From: Streptomyces sp. TRM68416
GTDB taxonomy: Bacteria; Actinomycetota; Actinomycetes; Streptomycetales; Streptomycetaceae
Direction: 5' to 3'
NCBI RefSeq assembly: GCF_014596915.1
Contig: NZ_JACVWU010000029.1
Location: 46,814-110,813, forward strand
Length of the DNA stretch: 64,000 nt
The notes under the pieces were generated by a model. The model ran no database searches. It had not been told where the DNA came from and was given only the letters and a program-made list of their open reading frames with translations. Shown here one piece after another: positions 1 to 8,604 of this stretch. How positions within the stretch are numbered: position 1 is the first letter of the stretch; every line of letters starts with the position of its first letter. A program made the position numbers and the translations under genes.

Positions 1-184
1 CGTCCTCGGTCAGCTCCACGGAGTGCGTGTCCCGCGTGAACAACTGCCGCCCGGCCGCGTCCTCCAGTCGGCGCACGTGCTGGCTGACCGTCGACTGCCG
101 CAGACCGAGCCGCCGGGCGGCCTGCGTGAAGCTCAGCGTCTGGGCCACCGCCAGGAAGGTGCGCAGGTGGGAGGGGTCGTACAC
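1..184 (-). CDS. LysR-family transcriptional regulator (N-terminal part, cut by window start)
   Basis: Only the first 61 codons lie in the window. The translation from a GTG at 184 gives a classic LysR winged-helix start, beginning VYDPSHLRTFLAVAQ, with TQAARRLGLRQSTVSQHV as the helix-turn-helix and an ORRLEDAAG-like recognition end. LysR proteins are cytoplasmic DNA-binding regulators that usually control the divergent neighbour and respond to a small ligand bound in the C-terminal domain, which is outside the window. The gene is divergent from the symporter starting at 321, with 136 bp between them, so that carrier is the likely target. The family call is firm; the target is inference. Confidence 0.85.
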   Translation of the reverse strand, partial: MYDPSHLRTFLAVAQTLSFTQAARRLGLRQSTVSQHVRRLEDAAGRQLFTRDTHSVELTED

Positions 185-320
185 CGCCCCAGGTTATCGC
201 AAAACGTGATGACAGTCAGAGTGGTATGCCGGATTCCCGATCGCGGCGCCTGGGGGGACCATGGTGAGGGGCACGCCCCTGCCCCCGAGCCCCGGACGTA
301 CAGCGAAGTAGTGGAGCCCA

Positions 321-1367
321 GTGAAACGCCTGCGTTGGCCGCGTTGGATGCCGATCGACCCGTACATCCTCCTGCTCCTCGGCACGGTCGGCCTCGCCGC
401 GCTGCTGCCGGCCCGGGGGACGGCCGCCGACGTGGCCTCCGGCGCCTCCACGGCCGCGATCGCCTTCCTCTTCTTCCTCTACGGCGCCCGCCTGTCCACC
501 CGCGAGGCGCTGGCCGGGCTCCAGCACTGGCGGCTCCACGTCACCGTCCTGGCCTGCACGTTCGTCGTGTTCCCGCTGCTCGGCCTGGCCGCGCGCGGCC
601 TCGTCCCGGTGCTCCTGACGGACCCCCTCTACCAGGGCCTGCTGTTCCTCACCCTGGTGCCGTCCACCATCCAGTCGTCGATCGCCTTCACCTCGATCGC
701 CCGCGGCAACGTGCCCGCCGCGATCTGCGCGGGCTCCTTCTCCTCGCTGGTCGGCATCGTCCTCACCCCGCTGCTCGCGGCCGCCCTGCTCGGCGGCACC
801 GGGGGCGGGTTCTCCGCCGACTCGCTCCTGAAGATCGTCCTGCAACTGCTGGTGCCGTTCCTCGCCGGACAACTGCTGCGGCGCTGGATCGGCGGCTTCG
901 TCACCCGGCACAAGAAGGTGCTGGGCCTGGTCGACCGCGGCTCCATCCTGCTCGTCGTCTACACCGCCTTCAGCGAGGGCATGGTGCAGGGCGTCTGGCA
1001 CCAGGTGAACCCCGCCCGCCTGGCCGGACTGCTCGCCGTCGAGGCCGTGCTGCTCGCCGTGATGCTCCTGCTGACCTGGTACGGGGCCAAGGCCCTGCGG
1101 TTCGGCCGGGAGGACCGCATCGCCATCCAGTTCGCCGGCTCCAAGAAGTCGCTCGCCGCCGGACTGCCCATGGCCGGCGTCCTGTTCGGCGCGCACGCCT
1201 CGCTGGCCGTGCTGCCGCTGATGCTCTTCCACCAGATGCAGCTGATGGTGTGCGCGGTGATCGCCAAGCGCCGCTACCACGACCCCGTCGACGACACCGA
1301 CGGGATCACCCCGCCGCCAGCCGCAGCGTCACGAACCTCGGCCGGTACAGGGCCACGTTCCGGCTGA
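321..1367 (+). CDS. Bile acid:sodium symporter-like family transporter (YfeH/SBF-like)
   Basis: The 348-residue product is an integral membrane protein of about ten hydrophobic segments with short loops. It starts at GTG 321 with a short basic N-terminus (KRLRWPRW). The conserved SBF-like features are seen: the LVPSTIQSSIAFTSIARGN segment near residue 115 and the FAGSKKSLAAGLPMAGVLF segment near residue 272, both typical of the YfeH-type branch of the bile acid:sodium symporter superfamily. The substrate in bacteria is generally unknown; an organic anion moved with sodium is the family expectation. Its 3' end overlaps the convergent gene by 62 bp. The divergent LysR gene is its probable regulator. 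Confidence 0.85.
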   Translation: MKRLRWPRWMPIDPYILLLLGTVGLAALLPARGTAADVASGASTAAIAFLFFLYGARLSTREALAGLQHWRLHVTVLACTFVVFPLLGLAARGLVPVLLTDPLYQGLLFLTLVPSTIQSSIAFTSIARGNVPAAICAGSFSSLVGIVLTPLLAAALLGGTGGGFSADSLLKIVLQLLVPFLAGQLLRRWIGGFVTRHKKVLGLVDRGSILLVVYTAFSEGMVQGVWHQVNPARLAGLLAVEAVLLAVMLLLTWYGAKALRFGREDRIAIQFAGSKKSLAAGLPMAGVLFGAHASLAVLPLMLFHQMQLMVCAVIAKRRYHDPVDDTDGITPPPAAASRTSAGTGPRSG

Positions 1368-2565
1368 GCTGCGCCGCGGCACCGTCCGTCTCCACCCAGT
1401 TGACGTCGTAGCTGAGCACCAGCCGCCCCCCGCCGCTCAGCTCCGGATGGGTCTGCGGGTTGTACGCGGCCACCCGCCCGTCCGGGAGAGAGGGGCTGAA
1501 GTCCTTGGTCGGCCCGTGCCAGGGCCCGGTCGGCGCACAGGCCCAGTACGAGGACACCGTGGTCAGCCCCGCGGTGCCCGCCGCCATCGTGAACAGCACA
1601 TACGTGTCCTGGTCCCGGACCACGGAGAACGCGCTGCCCACACCCGTGCTCCGCCCGTCCCCGAGCACGGGACGCGGGCGCACCCCGGCCGCCCACTCGT
1701 CGCCGTCCCAGTACTCCCAGGCCGCCGGGTCGGCGAGCCCGCCCTCCGGCACCCGGGCCACGTACGCGTACGAGGCCGGACGGGACGTGGCCCGGCGGTC
1801 GTCGCCGCCGTAGACGTACGTCCAGCCGTCCTCGTGGACCAGCGTCGTGCCGAACAGCACCCGTCGGGACGGATCGCTGACGAGCTGCTGGTCGAAGACC
1901 TTGACGGTCGACTCCACGCGCAGGTCGGGCAGGGAGAGCGTGGCGACCTCGGTGGCGGTGGGCACCCCGTAGATCCACGGCGCCGAGCCGGCCGTGCGCA
2001 CCCACAGCAGCACCCGCAGCACCTGCTCCGAGGAGCCGGGGGAGCGCGGCTCGACCCGCGCCGCCACCGGCCAGCGCCACTGGTTCGGCGCCGGATCGGG
2101 GAAGAGAGGGGCGGGCAGGGTGCTCTCCAGGCGCCCGTCGCGCATCACCACCGCCGAGTTGCGCACCAGCGGCGTCGCCGGGTCCCGCCAGGCGTACGAC
2201 TCGCCGACCGGGTTCGGGGGACCGTAGACCTGGCCGAGATAGGTGTCCGAGAACAGCCACAGCACCCGCCCGTCCGGCAGCCGCACCGAGTGCGTGCCGT
2301 CGCCGCCGGTCCAGTCGTCCGTACGGGAGGCGTCGTCGCCGTAGCGCGCGAACTCCGCGGTGAGCTCCTCGTCCGCGGCCCAGGCCCGCACGGTACGGGC
2401 CTGACAGGAGCTGCCCCCGTCGTCGTCCTCCGGAAGCGCGGTGAGCAGCACGGCGCCGAGAACCAGGGCCAGCAGCAGGCCGAGCCCCGTTCCCGTGCGC
2501 TGTCGTACGCGTGCGTCGTCGGGCACGTTCCGGGACGTTAGTGGTCCGGGGGCACCCGGGTCCAT
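1306..2565 (-). CDS. Membrane-anchored beta-propeller protein, DUF4185/DUF5005-like
   Basis: The product has 419 residues. A cytoplasmic basic tail of about 25 residues is followed by one hydrophobic segment (GLGLLLALVLGAVLLTAL), then an extracytoplasmic domain. That domain contains WTGGDGTHSVRLPDG, LWLFSDTYLG, WTYVYGGDD and YVARVPEGGL, the repeated Trp/Tyr-Gly blade pattern of five-bladed propellers as in DUF4185/DUF5005 and GH43-like folds. No catalytic triad can be assigned with confidence, so activity is unknown; glycan binding or hydrolysis outside the cell is plausible. ATG 2565 is used; an in-frame GTG at 2525 is an alternative. It is convergent with the symporter and 34 bp downstream of fdhD on the same strand. 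Confidence 0.65.
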   Translation of the reverse strand: MDPGAPGPLTSRNVPDDARVRQRTGTGLGLLLALVLGAVLLTALPEDDDGGSSCQARTVRAWAADEELTAEFARYGDDASRTDDWTGGDGTHSVRLPDGRVLWLFSDTYLGQVYGPPNPVGESYAWRDPATPLVRNSAVVMRDGRLESTLPAPLFPDPAPNQWRWPVAARVEPRSPGSSEQVLRVLLWVRTAGSAPWIYGVPTATEVATLSLPDLRVESTVKVFDQQLVSDPSRRVLFGTTLVHEDGWTYVYGGDDRRATSRPASYAYVARVPEGGLADPAAWEYWDGDEWAAGVRPRPVLGDGRSTGVGSAFSVVRDQDTYVLFTMAAGTAGLTTVSSYWACAPTGPWHGPTKDFSPSLPDGRVAAYNPQTHPELSGGGRLVLSYDVNWVETDGAAAQLSRNVALYRPRFVTLRLAAG

Positions 2566-2599
2566 GGGGCCTGTCGGGTGCGGGACGGCGACCGGCCGA

Positions 2600-3481
2600 T
2601 CAACTCCCGGCCGCGGCCCGCAGGGCGATCCGGTCCTCTCCCGCGTACACGTTCATGGAGGCGCCCCGCAGGAAGCCCACGAGGGTCAGTCCGGTCTCCG
2701 CGGCCAGGTCGACCGCCAGGGACGAGGGGGCCGACACCGCCGCCAGCACCGGGACCCCGGCCATCACGGCCTTCTGTGCCAGTTCGAACGAGGCGCGGCC
2801 GGAGACCAGCAGGATCGTGCGGGACAGCGGCAGGTCGCCGTTCTGCAGGGCGCGGCCGATCAGTTTGTCGACCGCGTTGTGCCGGCCCACGTCCTCCCGT
2901 ACGTCGAGCAGCCGGCCGTCCTCGGTGAACAGTGCCGCCGCGTGCAGGCCGCCGGTGCGGTCGAAGACCCGTTGGGAGGCGCGCAGCCGGTCGGGGAGGC
3001 TCGCGAGCAGATCGGCGTCGATCCGGACGGGAGGCGTGTCGGCGATCGGCCAGCGGGCGGTGGTACGGACGGCGTCGAGGCTGGCCTTGCCGCACAGGCC
3101 GCAGGACGAGGTCGTATAGACGTTCCGTTCGAGGGTGATGTCGGGGACGGTCACGCCGGGAGCCGTCTGCACGTCGACCACGTTGTAGGTGTTGGAGCCT
3201 CCCCCACGCTCGGCTGCGCTCGCGCGGGAGGTGCCCCCATCGGTGGCGCCCGCGCAGTACACCACGTTCCGCAGCTCGTCCCGCTCGGCGAGGACGCCTT
3301 CGCTGACCAGGAAGCCGACGGCGAGCGCGAAGTCGTCGCCGGGCGTGCGCATGGTGATCGCGAGCGGCTTGCCGTTCAGCCGGATCTCCAGGGGCTCCTC
3401 GGCGACGAGCGTGTCCGGCCGGGTGGAGACCGCCCCGTCGCGGATGCGGATCACCTTGCGTCGTTCCGTGACTCGTCCCAT
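2600..3481 (-). CDS. fdhD: Formate dehydrogenase accessory sulfurtransferase FdhD
   Basis: The 293-residue cytoplasmic protein carries the FdhD hallmark SSCGLCGKASLDA, with the persulfide-carrying cysteines at about 127 and 130, and the PGDDFALAVGFLVSEG and DVGRHNAVDKLIG signatures. FdhD transfers sulfur from a cysteine desulfurase to the Mo-bis-MGD cofactor and is required for formate dehydrogenase activity. No formate dehydrogenase gene is in the window, but the divergent neighbour at 3706 is an oxalate/formate-type carrier, which fits formate metabolism. Residues about 82-94 (GGTSRASAAERGG) are an insertion encoded by a dispersed repeat at 3198-3240; relatives I remember run directly from the CAGAT segment into SNTYNVVDV. 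The frame is intact. Confidence 0.95.
   Translation of the reverse strand: MGRVTERRKVIRIRDGAVSTRPDTLVAEEPLEIRLNGKPLAITMRTPGDDFALAVGFLVSEGVLAERDELRNVVYCAGATDGGTSRASAAERGGGSNTYNVVDVQTAPGVTVPDITLERNVYTTSSCGLCGKASLDAVRTTARWPIADTPPVRIDADLLASLPDRLRASQRVFDRTGGLHAAALFTEDGRLLDVREDVGRHNAVDKLIGRALQNGDLPLSRTILLVSGRASFELAQKAVMAGVPVLAAVSAPSSLAVDLAAETGLTLVGFLRGASMNVYAGEDRIALRAAAGS
3198..3240. repeat. Dispersed Streptomyces repeat inserted in frame inside fdhD
   Basis: The element begins CCTCCCCCACGCTCGGCTGC and ends with GGGAGGTGCCCCCAT. It is an imperfect inverted repeat of a family that I recognise as common in Streptomyces intergenic regions. Here it lies within the coding sequence of fdhD and keeps the frame, adding about 13 residues rich in Ala, Arg and Ser. 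Confidence 0.7.
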
Positions 3482-3705
3482 GTCCCCACCAGTCCCGATC
3501 AGTTCCGGTTCCGTACCTTGCCGTGGATCACCGGGTCGTCGTGCGGCGAGGTGACCTTCACGATCTCATTGTCCTGCACGTGGCGGGCGGGGTTGCGGCC
3601 CGCAGGCCGAACTCCGACCGTTCGTCGCGCGCTGGATACCGTTCACCGCATACGGTCGACGCGTCGGCTTCTCAACTCACCTGCCGCTTCCTACCGTTCC
3701 GGATC

Positions 3706-5079
3706 ATGAGTCCTCCCGTCGCGCCCCCGGGCTGGAGCCGCTGGCTCGTTCCCCCCGCCGCTCTCTCCGTCCACCTCTCCATCGGACAGGCCTACGCCTG
3801 GTCCGTGTTCAAACCGCCCCTCGAATCCGCGCTCGGCCTCAGCGGCACCCAGAGCGCGCTCCCCTTCCAGCTCGGCATCGTCATGCTCGGCCTGTCCGCC
3901 GCGTTCGGCGGCACGCTCGTCGAGCGCAACGGCCCGCGCTGGGCGATGACCGTCGCGCTGTGCTGCTTCTCGTCCGGCTTCCTGCTCTCCGCGCTCGGCG
4001 CGGCCACCGAGCAGTACTGGCTGATCGTGCTGGGCTACGGCTTCGTCGGCGGGATCGGCCTCGGCATCGGCTACATCTCGCCCGTCTCCACCCTGATCAA
4101 GTGGTTCCCGGACAGGCCCGGCATGGCCACCGGCATCGCCATCATGGGCTTCGGCGGCGGTGCGCTGATCGCCTCGCCCTGGTCCGCGCGGATGCTGGAG
4201 TCGTTCGGCGCCACCCCCTCCGGGATCGCGCTGGCCTTCCTGGTGCACGGTCTGTCGTACGCGGTGTTCATGCTGCTGGGCGTCCTCCTGGTGCGGGTGC
4301 CGGCGACCGGCCCGGCGGCGCGGGGCGGTGTTGGATCCGCGGCTGCCGCCGCGGGGGCGCGATCAGGCCCCACCGGCCCGCAGGTCTCAGCGAAGCAGGC
4401 GGTGCGCACCCCCCAGTTCTGGTGTCTGTGGATCGTGCTCTGCATGAACGTCACCGCGGGCATCGGCATCCTGGAGAAGGCCGCCCCCATGATCACGGAC
4501 TTCTTCGCGGACACCTCGACAACGGTGTCAGCACCCGCCGCGGCCGGTTTCGTCGCCCTGCTCTCGGCCGCCAACATGGCCGGCCGCATCGGCTGGTCCT
4601 CGACCTCCGACCTGATCGGACGCAAGAACATCTACCGCCTCTACCTGGGCGTCGGCGCCCTGATGTACGCGGTCATCGCCCTGTTCGGTGACTCCTCCAA
4701 GCCGCTGTTCGTCCTCAGCGCCCTGGTGATCCTCTCCTTCTACGGGGGCGGCTTCGCGACGATCCCCGCGTACCTGAAGGACCTGTTCGGCACCTACCAG
4801 GTCGGTGCCATCCACGGGCGGCTGCTGACCGCGTGGTCCACGGCCGGCGTCCTCGGACCGCTGATCGTGAACTGGATAGCCGACCGGCAGGAGGAGGCGG
4901 GCCGGACCGGCGCCTCCCTCTACGGCCTGTCGTTCGTCATCATGATCGGCCTGCTCGTCGTCGGCTTCGTGGCCAACGAGCTCGTGCGACCCGTCCACGC
5001 CCGTCACCACATCCCCGTACCGAGGAAGGAGCACGCCGATGCCGACGTCGTCGAGCGACAGCAGCCAGAGTCCGCCTAG
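3706..5079 (+). CDS. OFA-family MFS transporter (oxalate/formate antiporter-like)
   Basis: The product has 457 residues with about twelve membrane segments. It starts at ATG 3706; the reading frame is open further upstream, but that extension is Arg-rich and not family-like. Features typical of the OxlT-type branch are SIGQAYAWSVFKPPLE in helix 1, the GIGLGIGYISPVSTLIKWFPD loop before helix 5, and AGFVALLSAANMAGRIGWSSTSDLIGRK. The family exchanges small carboxylates such as oxalate and formate across the cytoplasmic membrane. The gene is divergent from fdhD and overlaps by 41 nt a 47-codon gene for the associated small subunit. Substrate assignment to formate rests on that context. Confidence 0.85.
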   Translation: MSPPVAPPGWSRWLVPPAALSVHLSIGQAYAWSVFKPPLESALGLSGTQSALPFQLGIVMLGLSAAFGGTLVERNGPRWAMTVALCCFSSGFLLSALGAATEQYWLIVLGYGFVGGIGLGIGYISPVSTLIKWFPDRPGMATGIAIMGFGGGALIASPWSARMLESFGATPSGIALAFLVHGLSYAVFMLLGVLLVRVPATGPAARGGVGSAAAAAGARSGPTGPQVSAKQAVRTPQFWCLWIVLCMNVTAGIGILEKAAPMITDFFADTSTTVSAPAAAGFVALLSAANMAGRIGWSSTSDLIGRKNIYRLYLGVGALMYAVIALFGDSSKPLFVLSALVILSFYGGGFATIPAYLKDLFGTYQVGAIHGRLLTAWSTAGVLGPLIVNWIADRQEEAGRTGASLYGLSFVIMIGLLVVGFVANELVRPVHARHHIPVPRKEHADADVVERQQPESA

Positions 5080-5182
5080 CCGCCGCGGGCTGATCGCCTT
5101 CGCCTGGCTGTGGGTGGGAGCGCCGCTCGCCTACGGGCTGTACGAGCTCGTACGGAAGGCGTCGCAGCTGTTCACCGGCTGA
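5039..5182 (+). CDS. MFS transporter small subunit (47 aa, single membrane segment)
   Basis: An ATG at 5039, preceded by the strong ribosome-binding sequence GAGGAAGGAG at 5024-5033, opens a 47-residue frame ending at 5182. It reads MPTSSSDSSQSPPSRRGLI, followed by a hydrophobic stretch FAWLWVGAPLAYGLYEL and a short basic-amphipathic tail VRKASQLFTG. Such one-helix proteins are found directly after OFA-type MFS carriers in actinobacteria and are annotated as a small transporter subunit. Its start lies inside the last 14 codons of the carrier gene in another frame, so the two are likely translationally coupled. Role in assembly or regulation of the carrier is inferred. Confidence 0.8.
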   Translation: MPTSSSDSSQSPPSRRGLIAFAWLWVGAPLAYGLYELVRKASQLFTG

Positions 5183-5331
5183 GCGTTCGCTAGCTGTTCG
5201 GGCGTCCGAGCGCCTGATGGAAGCCGACAAGCCGGGCGCCCGTTTCCTGTGGCATCACCTGCCGTCGTACCCGCGAGTCACTGATCAGACTGGTGGATCC
5301 CGCTACCCAAGGCAACGAGGGGGACCCTCCG

Positions 5332-6279
5332 ATGAACGGCTCGCGTATCGCCGCGGTCGGCCACTACCAGCCCGCCAAGGTTCTCACCAACGAGGACCTG
5401 GCGGGCCTGGTCGACACCAGTGACGACTGGATCAGGTCCCGGGTGGGCATCCGCACACGGCACATCGCCGGGCCCGACGAGCCCGTCGACGAGCTGGCGG
5501 CGCACGCCGCGGCCAAGGCGCTGGCCGCCGCGGGCCTGGCCCCGGGCGACATCGACCTGGTCCTGGTGGCCACCTCCACCGCCGTGGACCGCTCCCCGAA
5601 CATGGCCGCCCGGGTCGCCGCCCGCCTCGGCATTCCCTCGCCCGCCGCGATGGACGTCAACGTGGTGTGCGCCGGTTTCACCCACGCGCTGGCCACCGCC
5701 GACCACACCGTCCGGGCCGGCGGCGCCACCCGCGCGCTGGTGATCGGCGCCGACAAGATGTCCGAGGTGACGGACTGGACCGACCGCACCACGTGCGTGC
5801 TCGTCGGCGACGGGGCGGGGGCCGCCGTGGTCGAGGCGGCGCCCTCGGCGGACGTGCCCGGCATCGGCCCGGTGCTGTGGGGCTCGGTGCCCGAGATGGG
5901 CCACGCCGTGCGGATCGAGGGGACGCCCGCCCGGTTCGCGCAGGAGGGGCAGAGCGTGTACCGCTGGGCCACCACCCAGCTGCCGCCCATCGCCCGGCGC
6001 GCCTGCGAACGGGCCGGCCTCGCGCCCGCCGACCTAGCCGCGGTCGTACTGCACCAGGCCAACCTGCGGATCATCGAGCCGCTCGCCGAGAAGATCGGCG
6101 CCGTCAACGCCGTCGTCGCCCGCGATGTCACCGACTCCGGCAACACCTCCGCCGCGAGCATCCCGCTGGCCTTCTCCAAGCTCGTCGAGCGCGGCGAGAT
6201 CTCCACCGGCGACCCGGTGCTGCTGTTCGGCTTCGGCGGCAACCTGTCGTACGCGGGGCAGGTCGTCCGCTGCCCCTGA
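5332..6279 (+). CDS. Beta-ketoacyl-ACP synthase III (FabH-like)
   Basis: The 315-residue thiolase-fold enzyme starts at ATG 5332. It has the KAS III triad: Cys113 in VVCAGF, His241 in LHQANLRI and Asn271 in DSGNTSAAS. The N-terminal TSDDWIRSRVGIRTRHIA signature is also present. KAS III condenses an acyl-CoA starter with malonyl-ACP to start fatty acid synthesis. The gene stands alone, without fabD, acpP or fabF neighbours, so it is an extra copy rather than the housekeeping operon; it may supply an unusual starter unit or serve acyl transfer. A 19-nt tandem duplication covers its stop codon. Confidence 0.9.
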   Translation: MNGSRIAAVGHYQPAKVLTNEDLAGLVDTSDDWIRSRVGIRTRHIAGPDEPVDELAAHAAAKALAAAGLAPGDIDLVLVATSTAVDRSPNMAARVAARLGIPSPAAMDVNVVCAGFTHALATADHTVRAGGATRALVIGADKMSEVTDWTDRTTCVLVGDGAGAAVVEAAPSADVPGIGPVLWGSVPEMGHAVRIEGTPARFAQEGQSVYRWATTQLPPIARRACERAGLAPADLAAVVLHQANLRIIEPLAEKIGAVNAVVARDVTDSGNTSAASIPLAFSKLVERGEISTGDPVLLFGFGGNLSYAGQVVRCP

Positions 6280-6305
6280 CGGGCACCGCTGCCCCTGACG
6301 GGCAC
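6268..6305. repeat. 19-nt tandem duplication over the fabH-like stop codon
   Basis: Two perfect copies of CGCTGCCCCTGACGGGCAC lie head to tail at 6268-6286 and 6287-6305. The first contains the TGA that ends the gene. It looks like a recent slippage duplication. Confidence 0.85.
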
Positions 6306-6406
6306 CGCGATGTGGCCAACCCCCCTGGGCCGGCCCCCGTGGGTCGTAGGCTGTAGACGAAAGACAATCCGTACCGGCCGTCCGACGGCACTGGAGTGGG
6401 GCTGCG

Positions 6407-7084
6407 ATGGTGTCGCCAGGACTTCCGCCAGGGGCGGTGCCCAAGCTCGAACGCCCCGGGCCCCTGCGCGACCGCGTCTACGAGGCCCTGCTCGAACTCA
6501 TCACGACCCGTGCCCTGCGCCCCGGCCAGCATCTGGTCGAGAGCGAGCTCGCCGGTCAGCTCGGGGTCTCGCGTCAGCCCGTGCGCGAGGCGCTGCAGCG
6601 GCTGAACACGGAAGGGTGGGTCGATCTGCGGCCCGCCCAGGGCGCGTTCGTCCACGAGCCGACCGAGGAGGAGGCCGACCAGCTCCTCACCGTGCGCACC
6701 CTGCTGGCGGCCGAGGCGGCCCGGCTCGCCGCGGCGAACGCCGATGCCCCCGGCATCAAGGCGCTGGAGGAGCTGTGCGCCGAGGGCGAGCGCGCGGTGG
6801 CCGCCGACGACATGGACGGCGCGGTCGCGATGAACGCCCGCTTCCATGCCAAGGTGATGGAACTGGCCGGCAACGCCGTCCTCGCCGGACTCGCCGCCCA
6901 GGTCGACCGCCGGGTGCGCTGGTACTGCACGCCGGCGGCCCGGCAGCGCGGCCGCCAGTCCTGGACCGAGCACCGCGAGTTGATCGCGGCGATCTCCGAC
7001 CGGGACGAGCGGCGCGCCACCGCGCTGATGCGCGAGCACACCGAGCACACCCGGGCCTCGTACCACGCACGTCAGGGGGCCTGA
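6407..7084 (+). CDS. GntR-family regulator, FCD (FadR C-terminal) type
   Basis: The 225-residue protein has an N-terminal winged helix (residues about 20-85; LRDRVYEALLELITT, then ELAGQLGVSRQPVREALQRL) and an all-helical FCD ligand-binding domain whose metal-type residues include ARFHAKVMELAGN and the C-terminal EHTEHTRASYHA. FCD-type GntR proteins are cytoplasmic repressors that release DNA on binding a carboxylate or acyl ligand. It follows the fabH-like gene by 127 bp on the same strand and is 218 bp before the ROK gene, so its target is not fixed by context. Confidence 0.9.
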   Translation: MVSPGLPPGAVPKLERPGPLRDRVYEALLELITTRALRPGQHLVESELAGQLGVSRQPVREALQRLNTEGWVDLRPAQGAFVHEPTEEEADQLLTVRTLLAAEAARLAAANADAPGIKALEELCAEGERAVAADDMDGAVAMNARFHAKVMELAGNAVLAGLAAQVDRRVRWYCTPAARQRGRQSWTEHRELIAAISDRDERRATALMREHTEHTRASYHARQGA

Positions 7085-7302
7085 GCCCATCTGCCGTACC
7101 CCGGCATCGGCAACAGCGCCGCCACACCGCCCGACGTCCCGCGCACCGGTCCCCTCCCGGGGTGACCCGAGCCGGGCTTTGTCCTCTGAGTGGTGAAAGC
7201 CGGAAGTAATTCGTGCACAGCTTCTTCCCAGCCACGGCAGCCGCTGCTACGTTCCCCTCGAAAGCCCGGCAATCGGTGGCCGAGTGAGGCGGGGAGGGGC
7301 AC

Positions 7303-8493
7303 GTGAGACGCATGACGGCACGACCCGCCAACGCCCATCAGGCCCGGCTGCTGAAGCTGTTGCGTGACGGAGGCCCCAACTCCCGTGCGCAACTGGGCGA
7401 TCAGGTCGACCTGTCACGGTCCAAACTGGCCGTGGAGGTGGACCGGCTGCTGGAGACGGGCCTGGTCGTGGCCGACGGACTCGCCGCCTCGCGCGGCGGC
7501 CGGCGTTCCCACAACATCCGGCTCAACCCGGGGCTGCGGTTCCTCGGCGTCGACATCGGCGCGACCTCGGTCGACGTCGCCGTCACCAACGCCGAACTGG
7601 AGATCCTCGGACACCTCAACCACCCCATGGACGTTCGCGAGGGACCGGTCGCGGTCTTCGAGCAAGTCCTCGCCATGGCCGCGAAGTTGCGCAGCTCGGG
7701 ACTGGCGGAGGGCTTCGACGGCGCCGGCATCGGCGTCCCGGGGCCGGTCCGCTTCCCCGAGGGCGTGCCCGTCGCGCCGCCGATCATGCCGGGCTGGGAC
7801 GGCTTCCCGGTACGGGAGGCGCTCAGCCAGGAACTCGGCTGCCCGGTCATGGTCGACAACGACGTGAACCTGATGGCGATGGGGGAGATGCACGCGGGCG
7901 TGGCACGTTCCGTGGGCGACTTCCTCTGCGTCAAGATCGGCACCGGTATCGGCTGCGGCATCGTGGCCGGCGGTGACGTCCACCGCGGTGTGACGGGCAG
8001 CGCCGGAGACATCGGGCACATCCAGGCCGTACCCGACGGCCGTCCGTGTGCCTGCGGCAACCGGGGCTGCCTGGAAGCCCACTTCAGCGGGGCGGCCCTC
8101 GCCCGGGACGCTGTCGAGGCGGCCGAGCAGGGGCGCTCGGAGGAGCTCGCCGCGCGGCTCGCCGCGAACGGCTCCCTGACTGCGGCGGACGTCGCCGCCG
8201 CGGCCGCCGCGGGCGACGCCACCGCACTCGGCCTGATCCGCGAGGGCGGCGACCGCGTCGGCCAGGTCATCGCCGGCCTGGTCAGCTTCTTCAACCCGGG
8301 CCTGGTGGTGATCGGCGGCGGGGTGACCGGCCTCGGCCACACCCTGCTCGCCGCGCTCCGCACCCAGGTCTACCGCCAGTCCCTGCCTCTGGCCACCGGC
8401 AACCTCCCCATCGTCCTCGGGGAACTGGGCCCCACCGCCGGTGTCATCGGCGCGGCCCGACTGATCAGCGACCACCTGTTCTCACCCGCGTAA
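7303..8493 (+). CDS. ROK-family transcriptional regulator (NagC/XylR type)
   Basis: The 396-residue protein has an N-terminal winged helix (HQARLLKLLRDGG, then SRAQLGDQVDLSRSKLAVEV) and a C-terminal ROK kinase-fold domain. The domain shows the phosphate motif GVDIGATSVDVAV, MVDNDVNLMAMGE and the zinc-binding CACGNRGCLEAH near residue 249. ROK regulators repress sugar operons and are released by the sugar. GTG 7303 is chosen because GGGGAGGGG lies just upstream. The gene precedes, on the same strand and by 111 bp, a sugar ABC transporter operon, which is its obvious target. Confidence 0.9.
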   Translation: MRRMTARPANAHQARLLKLLRDGGPNSRAQLGDQVDLSRSKLAVEVDRLLETGLVVADGLAASRGGRRSHNIRLNPGLRFLGVDIGATSVDVAVTNAELEILGHLNHPMDVREGPVAVFEQVLAMAAKLRSSGLAEGFDGAGIGVPGPVRFPEGVPVAPPIMPGWDGFPVREALSQELGCPVMVDNDVNLMAMGEMHAGVARSVGDFLCVKIGTGIGCGIVAGGDVHRGVTGSAGDIGHIQAVPDGRPCACGNRGCLEAHFSGAALARDAVEAAEQGRSEELAARLAANGSLTAADVAAAAAAGDATALGLIREGGDRVGQVIAGLVSFFNPGLVVIGGGVTGLGHTLLAALRTQVYRQSLPLATGNLPIVLGELGPTAGVIGAARLISDHLFSPA

Positions 8494-8604
8494 CTGCACC
8501 TCGTCCAGAGTCCGCGCGACCGAGTCGTTACACGAGTCACTCCGGCACGTCCGCCTGCTCCGCCCTGCCCTGACACCGGCCCGCACGCCCGCCGAGGGGA
8601 GCCC

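Noticed and set aside
8521..8538. Direct repeat CGAGTC-N6-CGAGTC before the sugar ABC operon as a ROK operator
   Set aside because: Two hexamers only, not palindromic, and unlike known ROK sites; too weak to list as a feature.
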